From the NCBI RefSeq assembly GCF_003226325.1, contig NZ_PDOD01000003.1, positions 496,001 to 560,000 on the forward strand: DNA of 64,000 bases. Reading direction: 5' to 3'. Source of the stretch: Salipaludibacillus keqinensis (GTDB lineage: Bacteria > Bacillota > Bacilli > Bacillales > Salisediminibacteriaceae). The notes beneath the pieces are model-generated. The model searched no databases. It saw only the letters and a program-made list of their open reading frames with translations, and was not told where the DNA came from. The position numbers and the translations under genes are program-made. Positions 43,866-53,069 of the stretch are shown here, one piece after another (the stretch's first letter is position 1; each line of letters opens with the position of its first letter).

Positions 43866-44615
43866 ATGATGAAAGTTGCACAGCCAAAACCATTTACATT
43901 TAAAGGAGGAAATCGCGCCATTCTCCTTCTTCACGGATTTACAGGAAACTCAGCAGACGTCCGTATGCTGGGGCGTTATTTAGAAAAAAGAGGGTACACC
44001 TCCCATGCCATTCACATGAAAGGTCATGGAGTTCCTCCTGAAGAGTTAGTCCACACAGGGCCAGAAGATTGGTGGAAAGACGTTCAAGAAGGGTATCACC
44101 AATTAAAAGAGATGGGCTATGATGAGATTGCCGTAGCAGGATTATCATTAGGTGGTGTATTTTCTTTGAAGCTTGGGTACACACTACCTGTGAAGGGTAT
44201 TATTCCCATGTGTGCTCCGATGTATATTAAGAGTGAAGAAGCAATGTATAAAGGCGTACTTGCCTATGCTGAAAAATATAAGAAGTGGGAAGGCAAAGAC
44301 AAGGATCAGATAGCAGAAGAAATGGAAAAGTTCAAAGAAACCCCAATGGACACTTTGAAAGCATTACAAGAGTTGAATCGGGAAGTACGAGAAAACCTTG
44401 ATATGATTTATACCCCGACATTTGTCGTCCAAGCCCGCCACGATGAAATGATCAATACTGACAGTGCCAATATGATCCATAATGAAGTAGAAAGTGACCA
44501 TAAAAAATTAAAATGGTATGAGGAATCAGGGCACGTGATTACACTAGATAAAGAACGGGACCAGTTACATGAGGATATCTACAAATTCTTAGAAGAATTG
44601 GATTGGAACGAATAA
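43866..44615 (+). CDS. est: Carboxylesterase, Est30 type
   Basis: 249 residues, almost collinear with Geobacillus Est30. Catalytic triad at the family positions: Ser94 (GLSLGG), Asp193 (ARHDE) and His223 (SGHVI). Other matching blocks are [33 protein letters not shown] and [16 protein letters not shown]. Hydrolyses short-chain esters; the cellular substrate is unknown. Conserved between secG and rnr (yvaK in B. subtilis). Start ATG 43866 after AAAGGGAG. Confidence 0.95.
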   Translation: MMKVAQPKPFTFKGGNRAILLLHGFTGNSADVRMLGRYLEKRGYTSHAIHMKGHGVPPEELVHTGPEDWWKDVQEGYHQLKEMGYDEIAVAGLSLGGVFSLKLGYTLPVKGIIPMCAPMYIKSEEAMYKGVLAYAEKYKKWEGKDKDQIAEEMEKFKETPMDTLKALQELNREVRENLDMIYTPTFVVQARHDEMINTDSANMIHNEVESDHKKLKWYEESGHVITLDKERDQLHEDIYKFLEELDWNE

Positions 44616-44655
44616 CTTCCAATATGTGAGACCCGATTGAAAGGAGCAAGAAACA

Positions 44656-46986
44656 ATGACAGATATGACAAAGGACGGAATCCTTCATTATATGAAACAT
44701 GAAGCAGACAAGCCCCTTTCTATTAAAGAAATGGAAGCAGCTTTTGGCCTTGAGGATTCCAGTCAATTTAAAGCATTTGTTCAAACATTAAATGAACTTG
44801 AAGAAAACGGAGATGTTGTCCGAACGAGGACCAACCGTTACGGCCTCCCAGAGAAAATGGATTTAATTCGTGGTGAGGTGATCATGCACGCAAAAGGCTT
44901 TGCCTTCGTGAAAACAGAAGAAGGCATGGATGATGTTTATATCTCCTCATCTGAATTGAATGATGCCATGAACAAAGATAAAGTGCTCGTGCGAATGCAA
45001 AGTAATTCTGGTGGAGCGCGTCCTGAAGGTACGATTATTCGTATTTTAAAGCGTGGTGTGACCCAGACGGTAGGTACGTACAAAGATGACAAGCATTACG
45101 GATTTGTAGTGTCAGATGATAAACGAATTCCGACAGATATTTTTATCCCTAAAAATCAAGAACTAGGAGCGGTAGACGGCCATAAAGTTCTTGTTGAAAT
45201 TACGAAATACCCTGAAGGCAGAATGAATGCTGAAGGTCACGTTTCAAAAATTCTTGGTCATAAAAATGATCCCGGTGTGGATATTCTCTCGGTAATTCAT
45301 AAGCACGGATTACCTGGTGACTTCGCTCAAGAAGTAGTAGACCAGGCAAATCAAGTTCCAGATGAGATTGATCCTGAAGAAATCAAAGGCCGACGAGATT
45401 TACGTGACGAGACGATTGTGACGATTGACGGAGCCGATGCCAAAGATTTAGATGATGCGGTTCAAGTGAAAAAGCTGGATAACGGGAACTACTTATTAGG
45501 TGTTCATATTGCTGATGTGACTCATTATGTTAACGAAGGTTCACCTATTGATTTAGAAGCTGCTGAACGTGCTACAAGCTGTTACTTAGTCGACCGTGTG
45601 ATCCCGATGATCCCGCATCGGTTATCAAATGGGATTTGTTCATTGAATCCTCAAGTTGATCGTTTGACATTATCTTGTGACATGGAAATCAATCCTCAAG
45701 GGGAGGTTGTTAACCATGAAATTTACGAGAGTGTCATTCGCACAAATGAACGGATGACGTACACGGACGTTCGAAAAATTTTGTTAGAAGAAGATGAAGA
45801 AGTAACAAAGCGTTACGAGCCTCTCGTCCCATTTTTCAAAGGGATGGAAGAGTTAGCGGCAATATTACGGAAGAAGCGTTTCTCTCGAGGCGCGATCGAC
45901 TTTGATTTTAAAGAAGCCGGCGTTGTCGTTGATGAGGAAGGAACACCAACGGACATTGTGCTCCGTGAGCGAAGTGTAGCGGAGAAGTTAATTGAAGAGT
46001 TCATGCTTGCTGCCAATGAGACTGTTGCGGAACATTTTCATTGGATGAAAGTTCCGTTCGTATATCGTATTCATGAAGATCCAGACGAAGAAAAACTGAA
46101 TAACTTTTTGGAATTCATCACGAACTTTGGTTACGTTGTGAAAGGAACGTCCAACACGATTCATCCACGTGCCCTTCAAGAGCTCCTTGAAGAGGTGAAA
46201 GGTGAGCCGGAAGAAGCGGTAATTAGCACCGTCATGCTTCGCTCGATGAAGCAAGCGAAATATGACCCGGAAAACATTGGTCACTTCGGTTTGTCAGCTG
46301 ATTTCTACAGTCACTTCACGTCACCAATCCGCCGGTACCCGGATTTGATCGTGCATCGCTTGATTCGTACGTATTTAATTGAAGGAAAGACGGATGAGAA
46401 AACGATTGAGAGCTGGAATGAAAAGCTTCCAGAAATTACTCGTCACTCTTCTGAAATGGAACGTCGTGCGGAAGATGCGTCTCGCGAAACGGATGAACTG
46501 AAAAAAGTTCAGTACATGGAAGATAAAGTTGGCGAGGAATATGAAGGAATCATAAGTGGAGTAACGAACTTCGGATTGTTCGTAGAATTACCGAATACGA
46601 TTGAAGGTCTCGTTCACGTCAGCTACTTGACTGACGATTACTACCATTATGATGAAAAGCGCTATGCCATGATCGGTGAGCGTACAGGTAACGTATTCCG
46701 TATTGGTGATGAAATTGACGTACGTTTAACGAAAGTAAACGTAGAAGAGCGAATTATTGACTTTGAAATTGTCGGTATGAAGCCGCGGAAAGCGAGAAAG
46801 AAAGAAGCTCCCCGTGTCATTGAGGGAGGCACTCGTAAAAAGCGTAAAAAGAACGGTGAAGGGTTAAGCTTAGGCGATAAAACTTCAGCTAGTGTCAGCG
46901 GACGCAAGAAAAAACGTAATAAGAAAGCTTTTTATGAGAATGCCCCGAGTAGTAAGCGTAAAAAAGGTAAAAAGAAGAACAAATAG
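44656..46986 (+). CDS. rnr: Ribonuclease R
   Basis: 776 residues. 3'-to-5' exoribonuclease that digests structured RNA and works with tmRNA in rescue. Domains in order: N-terminal helix-turn-helix (about 5-65), cold-shock domains, RNB catalytic core with aspartates in [12 protein letters not shown], an S1 domain ([17 protein letters not shown]) and a lysine/arginine-rich tail. AAGGAGC before ATG 44656. Followed by smpB and ssrA as usual. Confidence 0.97.
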   Translation: MTDMTKDGILHYMKHEADKPLSIKEMEAAFGLEDSSQFKAFVQTLNELEENGDVVRTRTNRYGLPEKMDLIRGEVIMHAKGFAFVKTEEGMDDVYISSSELNDAMNKDKVLVRMQSNSGGARPEGTIIRILKRGVTQTVGTYKDDKHYGFVVSDDKRIPTDIFIPKNQELGAVDGHKVLVEITKYPEGRMNAEGHVSKILGHKNDPGVDILSVIHKHGLPGDFAQEVVDQANQVPDEIDPEEIKGRRDLRDETIVTIDGADAKDLDDAVQVKKLDNGNYLLGVHIADVTHYVNEGSPIDLEAAERATSCYLVDRVIPMIPHRLSNGICSLNPQVDRLTLSCDMEINPQGEVVNHEIYESVIRTNERMTYTDVRKILLEEDEEVTKRYEPLVPFFKGMEELAAILRKKRFSRGAIDFDFKEAGVVVDEEGTPTDIVLRERSVAEKLIEEFMLAANETVAEHFHWMKVPFVYRIHEDPDEEKLNNFLEFITNFGYVVKGTSNTIHPRALQELLEEVKGEPEEAVISTVMLRSMKQAKYDPENIGHFGLSADFYSHFTSPIRRYPDLIVHRLIRTYLIEGKTDEKTIESWNEKLPEITRHSSEMERRAEDASRETDELKKVQYMEDKVGEEYEGIISGVTNFGLFVELPNTIEGLVHVSYLTDDYYHYDEKRYAMIGERTGNVFRIGDEIDVRLTKVNVEERIIDFEIVGMKPRKARKKEAPRVIEGGTRKKRKKNGEGLSLGDKTSASVSGRKKKRNKKAFYENAPSSKRKKGKKKNK

Positions 46987-46993
46987 CATGATT

Positions 46994-47027
46994 GGAGCTC
47001 ACCCTGTGGGGTGAGCTCTTGAATTTT
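46994..47027 (+). terminator. Terminator-like hairpin after rnr
   Basis: GAGCTCACCC / GGGGTGAGCTC around a three-base loop; the T-tract is imperfect (TTGAATTTT). Confidence 0.65.
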
Positions 47028-47056
47028 GGGGTAAGTGTTGGTGGGATCAGACGTCT

Positions 47057-47161
47057 ATCAGCGAAACTGAGGGGTCAATCGGCGAAAAAGGGGGTTCTAT
47101 CGGCGAAACTGAGGGTTCAATCAGCGAAAAACAACATCCTATCAGCGAAACCACAAAATGA
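47057..47161. repeat. 21-bp tandem array, ATCAGCGAAA family
   Basis: Units start with ATC at 47057, 47078, 47099, 47120 and 47141, exact 21-bp steps. A units contain GCGAAACTGAGG and B units GCGAAAAA; order A-B-A-B-A. Core ATCAGCGAAACTGAGG. It lies between the rnr hairpin and smpB. Open in three frames (one would read SAKLR-type heptads), but no start signal supports translation. Confidence 0.9.
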
Positions 47162-47236
47162 CAACTTACAAATTGAAGACCAACACAAATTTTGGTATGA
47201 TTGGAACACGAGGAAGACAGAGAGGATGCAGGAATC

Positions 47237-47704
47237 ATGGCAACAGAAGGAAAGCTCATTGCACAAAATAAAAAAGCCAGACACGATTTTCATGTAGAAG
47301 AAACATATGAAGCAGGGATGGTTCTTACTGGGACCGAAATCAAATCCATTCGTAATCGCAGAGTGAACTTGAAAGACTCCTTTGCCCGTGTGGCGCAAGG
47401 AGAGATGTGGCTGCATAATTTACACATTAGTACTTATGAACAAGGAAATCGGTACAATCATGATCCCGTTCGCACGAGGAAACTCCTGCTTCACAAGAAA
47501 CAAATCAACCAGCTTATCGGACTAACACAACAAAAAGGGTATACGATTGTTCCATTAAAGATCTATATTCGAAATGGTGTCGCTAAAGTACTTATTGGTC
47601 TTGGTAAAGGTAAAAAGAGACATGATAAGCGTGAAGATTTAAAGCGTAAAGATGCTAATCGAGAAATTCAGCGGGCATTCAAGGATGCTAATTTAGGTCG
47701 ATAG
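47237..47704 (+). CDS. smpB: SsrA-binding protein SmpB
   Basis: 155 residues. Binds tmRNA and brings it to stalled ribosomes. Visible: [57 protein letters not shown], and a basic C-terminal tail ([24 protein letters not shown]). ATG 47237 is chosen by family N-terminus ([14 protein letters not shown]) with GCAGGAATC upstream, a weak Shine-Dalgarno; an upstream TTG in frame would add 12 residues. Confidence 0.96.
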   Translation: MATEGKLIAQNKKARHDFHVEETYEAGMVLTGTEIKSIRNRRVNLKDSFARVAQGEMWLHNLHISTYEQGNRYNHDPVRTRKLLLHKKQINQLIGLTQQKGYTIVPLKIYIRNGVAKVLIGLGKGKKRHDKREDLKRKDANREIQRAFKDANLGR

Positions 47705-47711
47705 ATTGGTG

Positions 47712-47738
47712 GAGCTTTCCATTTGACTAGGGAAGCTC
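47712..47738 (+). terminator. Hairpin after smpB overlapping the ssrA promoter
   Basis: GAGCTTTCC / GGGAAGCTC; no T-run follows. The ssrA -35 lies in its loop. Confidence 0.5.
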
Positions 47739-47750
47739 ATATGTTATAAT
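47723..47750 (+). promoter_or_regulatory. Sigma-A promoter of ssrA
   Basis: TTGACT (47723-47728), 16-bp spacer, TATAAT (47745-47750); gives a precursor with about 65 bases before the mature 5' end. Confidence 0.8.
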
Positions 47751-47821
47751 AATAGATGTCGTTATGCACAGATATCAATGTACCACCGATAAGATTTATC
47801 CCTTATCGTTCTCACTTACAT

Positions 47822-48188
47822 GGGGACGTTCTGGATTCGACAGGGGTAGGTCGTGCTTAAGTGGCGAGTCGAGCTGGGTGTCCTCGTATAAAACGCCCAT
47901 CGCCTATAGTTGGCAAACAAGATAACGATTTCGCTTTAGCAGCGGCGTAACAACCCTGTTAGCGGTTCCTCCCTACATCGCCCATGTGTTAGGATCAGGG
48001 ACTCACTCTAGTGGGATACGCCTGGAGTTCTCCACCTGAGGACAATAGGAAGAGATTAATCAGGTTAGCCTCACAGAAGCCTGTCTGTTGGCTGAAGTGA
48101 CGGCGAAATTCCAATAAACTGACTACACTCGTAGAAGCTTATGATGCGTTACCCCTGGACGTGGGTTCGATTCCCACCGTCTCCACCA
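47822..48188 (+). ncRNA. ssrA: tmRNA (ssrA)
   Basis: Mature RNA of about 367 nt. The 5' end GGGGACGTTCTGGATTCGAC and 3' end GGTTCGATTCCCACCGTCTCCACCA form the tRNA-like acceptor and T arm (stem GGGGACG/CGTCTCC). The tag frame starts at GGC 47912 and ends at TAA 47948-47950 and would encode GKQDNDFALAAA, a Bacillus-type tag beginning GKQ. It ends in three alanines rather than the usual two. Directly follows smpB with its own promoter, and a terminator overlaps its end. Confidence 0.97.
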
Positions 48189-48214
48189 TACATACTGTTA
48201 TGGTGGTTTTTTTA
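48183..48214 (+). terminator. Terminator of ssrA
   Basis: CCACCATA / TATGGTGG then seven T; the left arm includes the tmRNA CCA end. Confidence 0.85.
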
Positions 48215-48221
48215 TTTTAAT

Positions 48222-48262
48222 AAAAGTCCCCAAACGGCAAAAATATGCTGATTGGGGACTTC
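48222..48262 (-). terminator. Terminator of the His-rich gene
   Basis: AGTCCCCAA / TTGGGGACT; on the minus strand followed by TTTTATT. Confidence 0.8.
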
Positions 48263-48276
48263 GTTCATATTACAAG

Positions 48277-48627
48277 CTATTTTACGTTAACTAATTCTAC
48301 AGGCCCGTGATCATCGCAATGATCCCCATGGACATGATGGAGTCGTCCATTTACTAAGTAGTCCATGTGATCTCCATGAGGGACCATTTCATGCCCGCAA
48401 TCTTCTTCGTGATTACAGCCACAACTAATTTCATGACAGTGATCCGGATTAGTCTCATTAACAGGAATTTTACACTCATCCCAATGGCCATTATGTTCGT
48501 GATGTAAGTGACCATTATGAACGTAATCAATGTGGTCTTCATGGCGAATTTTCGTGTGGCCACAAGCTATATTGTGCTGATGAGGATGATGTTCATGAAT
48601 AGAATGTTCTTCTTTTTTGTTACTCAT
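48277..48627 (-). CDS. Histidine-rich, cysteine-containing small protein, probable metal binder
   Basis: 116 residues, 26 of them His and 7 Cys. Two repeats with the pattern CGHxxxxHxDHxDYxxNGxLHHxHxxH: the first at about 22-47, the second at about 77-103, joined by a Cys-rich linker (HCHEISCGCNHEEDCGH). Acidic overall. No signal peptide or membrane segment. Zinc, nickel or cobalt binding is a reasonable inference; no known enzyme motif. Strong AAGGAGGG before ATG 48627. Single-gene unit next to ssrA. Confidence 0.85.
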   Translation of the reverse strand: MSNKKEEHSIHEHHPHQHNIACGHTKIRHEDHIDYVHNGHLHHEHNGHWDECKIPVNETNPDHCHEISCGCNHEEDCGHEMVPHGDHMDYLVNGRLHHVHGDHCDDHGPVELVNVK

Positions 48628-48710
48628 GCTTATCCCTCCTTGATCATATATTTAGCCTTCTCAAAGGTTTTTAACCATTTATTTGATGGGGCGAGCTCTC
48701 TGATACATAT

Positions 48711-48741
48711 AAAAAATCCAGACGAGGGGGACGTCTGGATT
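48711..48741 (-). terminator. Terminator of the 121-aa gene
   Basis: ATCCAGACG / CGTCTGGAT; on the minus strand followed by TTTTTTATA. Confidence 0.85.
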
Positions 48742-48789
48742 CAAAATATAGAAAATGATCTTAGAAATCATGGATCACCTATAACTCTT

Positions 48790-49155
48790 TTATGATTCGT
48801 CGGAAAGGTAGAAGCACTTCATTTCTCTATCTCCAGAACTTCTCCCGTGTAACTGCATCATATCTGTGAAATCAATCAACTTTAGCTGTCGAAGCTTTTT
48901 AGGAATTTCATCATCCAGCCACTTTTCAATTTCTTGCACTTTCTCATACACTTCGGCAGCATCCATAACAAACTTCTCTGCCGCTTCAAAGATAGGGGAG
49001 TGTTCTTGTAGAAGTTTAACAAAATGATCTTCGGTATGAGCCTGGTCTGCCAGAATCAGTTCTTTTTTTTCTACGAATTGAAACAGCCGGCGTTCAAGGG
49101 GTGGTAACTGTTTAATACATCTGCTTCTAACAAATTCGTAACGTTGTTGATTCAT
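48790..49155 (-). CDS. Hypothetical helical protein, 121 aa
   Basis: I do not recognise a family. Mostly alpha-helical, highly charged, no membrane segment or signal. Central part (about 40-95) looks like a coiled or bundled helix pair (FEAAEKFVMDAAEVYEKVQEIEKWLDDEIPKKLRQL). GGAGGAA before ATG 49155 on the minus strand. It has its own terminator, and a perfect 17-bp palindrome lies just upstream of its ribosome-binding site, suggesting repressor control. Real gene likely because of this full set of signals. Confidence 0.75.
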   Translation of the reverse strand: MNQQRYEFVRSRCIKQLPPLERRLFQFVEKKELILADQAHTEDHFVKLLQEHSPIFEAAEKFVMDAAEVYEKVQEIEKWLDDEIPKKLRQLKLIDFTDMMQLHGRSSGDREMKCFYLSDES

Positions 49156-49174
49156 GTAAGTTCCTCCACGCTTC

Positions 49175-49191
49175 TTACGTTTAAAACGTAA
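49175..49191. promoter_or_regulatory. Palindromic operator-like site before the 121-aa gene
   Basis: TTACGTTT-A-AAACGTAA is a perfect 8-bp inverted repeat with one centre base, 20-36 bases before the start codon. I cannot name the regulator. Confidence 0.55.
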
Positions 49192-49505
49192 TGATTTCGA
49201 TTTAACTTTATTTAATCATATTCCGTACAGTGATGTAAAGAATAAATTATTTTATAAGTGACTGTTAAAGCCAATGTTTCAGTTATAGGCGTTATTAATG
49301 AGTCATATTGATAAGGTAAAAAACGGTCGCTATCATGACTTCTATAGTCCTAGTATGTGCATCAAATAACTATTCCACAAAAAGAGAGGCCACAGCTCTT
49401 TTTTGATATAATTTTAATTTCATAACTTTAAATCCCTCCAACACAGCATAAAGAAGCTGATCCTATGCTAAAATAAAAAGACATCAGATGCAGAGGACTG
49501 GTACT
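49192..49505. other. Gap between the 121-aa gene and the sensor kinase
   Basis: No gene. Contains a hairpin AAAAAGAG / CTCTTTTTT (49380-49404) and, before the kinase, TATGCTAAAAT that could be its -10. Confidence 0.35.
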
Positions 49506-50786
49506 ATGTTTAGCTTTGATAATTATTTATTTTCTTTATTAGTTGTATTGGTTCCAGTGTTCATTTATTTTGCATTCTTCTTTAAGCGAGACTATTTCAA
49601 GAAAGATTCTGCTATCATCGCCGTGTTTTGCATAAGTGGGATCGTATTTTTTATGAGTTATCCCCTTGAGTTAACCCCTGGGTACATATTTGACATGAGA
49701 ACGATCCCTTGGCTTTTGGCTTTTTTATATGGTGGCGTGAGAATTGGCTTGTTATCAACGGTGGTCTTATTTGGATATAGGATGTTCATTGGCTTCGACG
49801 AAGGTTTACTCATTGTCCTCATCTCTTATTTTCTTTCCGGAGCGGTTATTCTTATTTTTTTAAAACGGTTTAATGCTGGAGACTTAAATAAACGGTTGAT
49901 AATAAGTGCTTTCCTTACACTGATCAATAATTTTACAATCTTGCTCGCTGCGTTTTTATTAATAGGAGATTATAGCAGACACGGCTTACCTGAACTGTTT
50001 CCGTATTTTTTACTTACTCATTTAGTGACGATTTTGCTCGTAGTGTTTATTATTGAGGCCTTGAAGGAAAAAGAGGAAAATAAAATCCGCTTGCAAAAAA
50101 TTGAGAAAATAAAACTTGTAGGAGAGATGGCTGCGGCTGTAGCGCATGAAATTCGCAATCCACTTACGGTAGTAAAAGGATTCACGCAATTATTTAGAAA
50201 TGACGAGAACTTAACGGACAAGCAAAAAAGTTCTCTTGAATTAATGGATTCAGAGCTAGTACGGGCAGAGAAAATTATCAGTGACTACTTAACATTGGCT
50301 AGGTCCGAATCGAAACAGCAAGAACCAATAGACGTCAGGGAGATCTTAGCGAACACTGTGAAAGTGATTGAACCTTACGCTGTATTAAATGATGTGATTA
50401 TTGCCAACCAATTAGATCGATCTTATTATATTTATGGCAATAGAAGCGACGTTGGACAAGTGTTTCTAAACATGATTAAAAATGGTATTGAAGCGATCGA
50501 AGGAAAAGGACATGTGACGATCGGTGCTAGAGAGATGGGTCAAAACGTAGAAATAGATATACGTGATTCAGGTAGAGGAATGAACGAAGATGAAATCTCG
50601 AGGCTTGGAACTCCCTTTTATACGACAAAAGACCAAGGGACCGGGTTAGGCACGATGGTATGCTTTAAAATGATTGATGATTTAAAAGGAAAGTTTGATG
50701 TAAAGAGTAACGTGGGAAAAGGGACAACTATCACTATAACGTTGCCGTTAATGAAAAAAGGTGATCATGATTTAACTAACAGATAG
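49506..50786 (+). CDS. Membrane sensor histidine kinase (KinB-like, 5TM-LYT)
   Basis: 426 residues. About six membrane spans in 1-185 with the 5TMR-LYT pattern (DMRTIPWLLAFLYGGVRIGLLSTVVLFGYR), then a HisKA domain with His214 in VAHEIRNPLTVVKGFTQLF and an ATPase domain (NMIKNGIEAIEGKG, DSGRGMNEDEISRLGTPFYTTKDQGTGLG). This matches sporulation kinase KinB-type proteins that feed Spo0F, so a role in sporulation entry is likely but unproven. No response regulator gene adjoins it, as expected for an orphan kinase. ATG 49506 with GAGGA upstream. Confidence 0.88.
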   Translation: MFSFDNYLFSLLVVLVPVFIYFAFFFKRDYFKKDSAIIAVFCISGIVFFMSYPLELTPGYIFDMRTIPWLLAFLYGGVRIGLLSTVVLFGYRMFIGFDEGLLIVLISYFLSGAVILIFLKRFNAGDLNKRLIISAFLTLINNFTILLAAFLLIGDYSRHGLPELFPYFLLTHLVTILLVVFIIEALKEKEENKIRLQKIEKIKLVGEMAAAVAHEIRNPLTVVKGFTQLFRNDENLTDKQKSSLELMDSELVRAEKIISDYLTLARSESKQQEPIDVREILANTVKVIEPYAVLNDVIIANQLDRSYYIYGNRSDVGQVFLNMIKNGIEAIEGKGHVTIGAREMGQNVEIDIRDSGRGMNEDEISRLGTPFYTTKDQGTGLGTMVCFKMIDDLKGKFDVKSNVGKGTTITITLPLMKKGDHDLTNR

Positions 50787-50959
50787 ATATGAGAAAAAAG
50801 GATGTTTGTGCAATGATAAGTTGAGATAGTTCGACTTCTAACAACACTCTCCTCTCGCTCTTATATGTATGGCTATCCACCCCGTTCCATATTTGAAGAA
50901 GGTTTTACCAGCTTACTGTAGAATAAGTCAGGAGAACCTTTTCGAGAGGAGTCGATAGG

Positions 50960-51406
50960 ATGGAAATGTTATTTAAATACAATTGGCAAGTTCGTGAGGA
51001 ATGGTTTCAATGGTGCAATCAATTATCTCATGAGGAATTAGCCAAGCCTCGGACAGGTGGGGTAGGAAGTATTTTGCATACGCTCGTCCACATTATAGAT
51101 GCAGAACAAAGCTGGATTAACGGACTTAATGGAAAGCCTGAATATCACTATGACTACAAAAATTATCAAACTTTGGATGAGATCATTCAATTATCAGAGC
51201 AATGCCATTGTGACGTAAATGAATTTGTTGAAGCATGGACATCGGAACTAGAGTCAAAAAAATTCTATGAATTTACGTATGGAGAAGTCATGAGGCATGT
51301 GATAGCCCACGAAATTCATCATATTGGTCAGTTATCTATTTGGGCAAGAGAACTGGGTAAGAAGCCTGTTTCAGCCAATTTGATTCGCCGTGGCTTAGCT
51401 ACATAA
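50960..51406 (+). CDS. DinB family protein
   Basis: 148 residues, four-helix-bundle DinB fold. Metal-binding histidines: His in HTLVHIIDAEQSW and HEIHHIGQLSIWARE near residue 117-120. Members include thiol transferases; the substrate is unknown, and the family is not the DinB polymerase. Shine-Dalgarno GAGGAG before ATG 50960. Single-gene unit ending in a convergent hairpin. Confidence 0.85.
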   Translation: MEMLFKYNWQVREEWFQWCNQLSHEELAKPRTGGVGSILHTLVHIIDAEQSWINGLNGKPEYHYDYKNYQTLDEIIQLSEQCHCDVNEFVEAWTSELESKKFYEFTYGEVMRHVIAHEIHHIGQLSIWARELGKKPVSANLIRRGLAT

Positions 51407-51418
51407 ACAAGAATAGAA

Positions 51419-51447
51419 ATCGGCCTAAGCATATCGCTTAGGCCGGC
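51419..51447. terminator. Convergent terminator between DinB and M20 genes
   Basis: GGCCTAAGC / GCTTAGGCC with a five-base loop. Without a strong T-run on either side. Confidence 0.65.
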
Positions 51448-51460
51448 AGCATTTTACTAA

Positions 51461-52831
51461 TTATTTCACTTGAGCGACGTCATGATAATAATTCACGAGC
51501 ACTTCCATTCCTTTATGGAAGTGATCAAGAGGAAAGCTTTCGTTTGGAGAGTGCAGGTTGTCTTCGGGGGTCCCAAATCCAAGAAGCACAACGGGAATGT
51601 TGAATAATTGATCAATCGATTCAACGACAGGTATAGAACCACCAAGACGCACAAAAACAGTTTCTTTTCCAAAGGCTTCAGATAACTGATCTGCAGCTTT
51701 TTGCAGTAGTGGATGATCGGGATCTACTTTATATGCTTTAGCTGATAATGCTTCTCTCTTCACTGATACTTCGACTCCATCGGGAACGTGACTTTCAATG
51801 TAATCAACGATTTTGTCTTGGATCGTCTGTGGGTCTTGCCCTGGTACTAAGCGGCAAGTGATTTTAGCGGTAGCGGTCGATGGAATGATCGTTTTCGTTC
51901 CTTCCCCTTGATAACCGCTGTACATCCCATTGATCTCCAACGTAGGACGAGCCATGATATGCTCGTTTACAGTATAGCCTTGTTCTGATGACGTTTGAGG
52001 AATCCCCACTGATTCAGGATAGTTTTCGCCGGGAGCTTCGTTCATAAGTTGTCTCTCTTCGGCTGGTAATGCTTCAACATCATCATAAAATCCAGGGACA
52101 GTGACGACTTCCTGGTCATTTTTTAACGAGGCTAGGATGTGGCTTAAAGCCATAGCCGGGTTCTTCACAGCTCCTCCGTATAAGCCGGAATGAAGGTCAC
52201 GATTAGGTCCTTTCACAGTTACTTCTAATCCGGTAAACCCTTTTAGTCCGTAAAGCATGGTAGGTTGTCCTTTGGCGACCATACCAGAATCTGAAATGAG
52301 CGCGAAGTCAGCTGCTAGTTTATCTTTATGATTCTTTAAAAAAGGAACGAGATTTTCACTGCCGATTTCTTCTTCTCCTTCAATACAGACTTTCACGTTT
52401 ACAGGAAGGCGTCCTTCAGTCTTCATATAGGCTTCACAAACAGCAAGGTGCATAAACACTTGACCTTTATCGTCGCTTGCTCCTCGTGCAAAGAGTTTGC
52501 CATTACGGACTGTTGGCTCGAATGGTTCACTATCCCAAAGTTCATATGGATCAGCCGGTTGAACGTCATAGTGACCGTAGAACAAAGCAGTAGGAGCGTC
52601 TTTTGCTTCAAGCCATTCTCCATAAACAAGAGGATGACCCCCAGTTTCGATTATCTCAACAGATTGAAATCCAATCTCCTTTAAATAATTAGCGACAAAC
52701 GTGCCCGCTTTTAAGACGTCCTGTTTGTGAGCGCCATCTGTGCTGACACTAGGGATCGATAAAAATTCTTCCAATTTTCCGAGCAGTGACTCACGGTTCT
52801 CTTCTAAGTATTTTAATACAGCTTCAGTCAT
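51461..52831 (-). CDS. M20 family dipeptidase/metallopeptidase
   Basis: 456 residues. Di-zinc peptidase: ligands in FYGHYDVQPAD (His, first), GASDDKG (bridging Asp), IEGEEEIGSE (catalytic and ligand Glu), LISDSGM (Asp), and LHSPNE (last His). The dimerisation lid domain with DLHSGLYGG lies between. Resembles CNDP-type cytosolic dipeptidases. ATG 52831 is chosen for AAAGGAG seven bases upstream; the ATG at 52837 touches that signal. Nothing nearby indicates substrate. Confidence 0.92.
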   Translation of the reverse strand: MTEAVLKYLEENRESLLGKLEEFLSIPSVSTDGAHKQDVLKAGTFVANYLKEIGFQSVEIIETGGHPLVYGEWLEAKDAPTALFYGHYDVQPADPYELWDSEPFEPTVRNGKLFARGASDDKGQVFMHLAVCEAYMKTEGRLPVNVKVCIEGEEEIGSENLVPFLKNHKDKLAADFALISDSGMVAKGQPTMLYGLKGFTGLEVTVKGPNRDLHSGLYGGAVKNPAMALSHILASLKNDQEVVTVPGFYDDVEALPAEERQLMNEAPGENYPESVGIPQTSSEQGYTVNEHIMARPTLEINGMYSGYQGEGTKTIIPSTATAKITCRLVPGQDPQTIQDKIVDYIESHVPDGVEVSVKREALSAKAYKVDPDHPLLQKAADQLSEAFGKETVFVRLGGSIPVVESIDQLFNIPVVLLGFGTPEDNLHSPNESFPLDHFHKGMEVLVNYYHDVAQVK

Positions 52832-52947
52832 ATACATTCTCCTTTCATCTCAAGGCCATTATATATGAAAAAACAGGAAACTTGCTAGTCGCTAGATGCT
52901 TGAGTCTAGTAATTATATAAGGAGCGATCCTGTATCTGAAAAAATAA

Positions 52948-52962
52948 TGTTTTCAGAAAACT
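52948..52962 (+). promoter_or_regulatory. CodY box upstream of ilvD
   Basis: TGTTTTCAGAAAACT matches AATTTTCWGAAAATT at 12 of 15 positions with an exact TTTTCAGAAAA core; ends two bases before the ilvD -35. Confidence 0.65.
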
Positions 52963-52964
52963 CA

Positions 52965-52993
52965 TTGCGTTGATGTGCTAAAATCGTTATGAT
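52965..52993 (+). promoter_or_regulatory. Sigma-A promoter of ilvD
   Basis: TTGCGT (52965-52970), 17-bp spacer, TATGAT (52988-52993). Confidence 0.65.
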
Positions 52994-53069
52994 AGGAATT
53001 ATAACTTTTATTTTTCCGGAAATGTATAGAGAAATGAAATAAGTAACTGTGAGAGAAAGGATGAACATA

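Noticed and set aside
43866-44615. Monoacylglycerol lipase instead of Est30-type esterase
   Set aside because: Triad at Ser94/Asp193/His223 and several long blocks fit Est30 directly.
42465-47161. CRISPR array
   Set aside because: The repeats are contiguous with no unique spacers, are degenerate, and no cas gene is present.
46992-47297. A 101-codon frame over the 47-kb array with SAKLR-type heptads
   Set aside because: No ribosome-binding site, begins in the rnr hairpin, and runs into smpB in another frame. The heptads follow from the 21-bp period.
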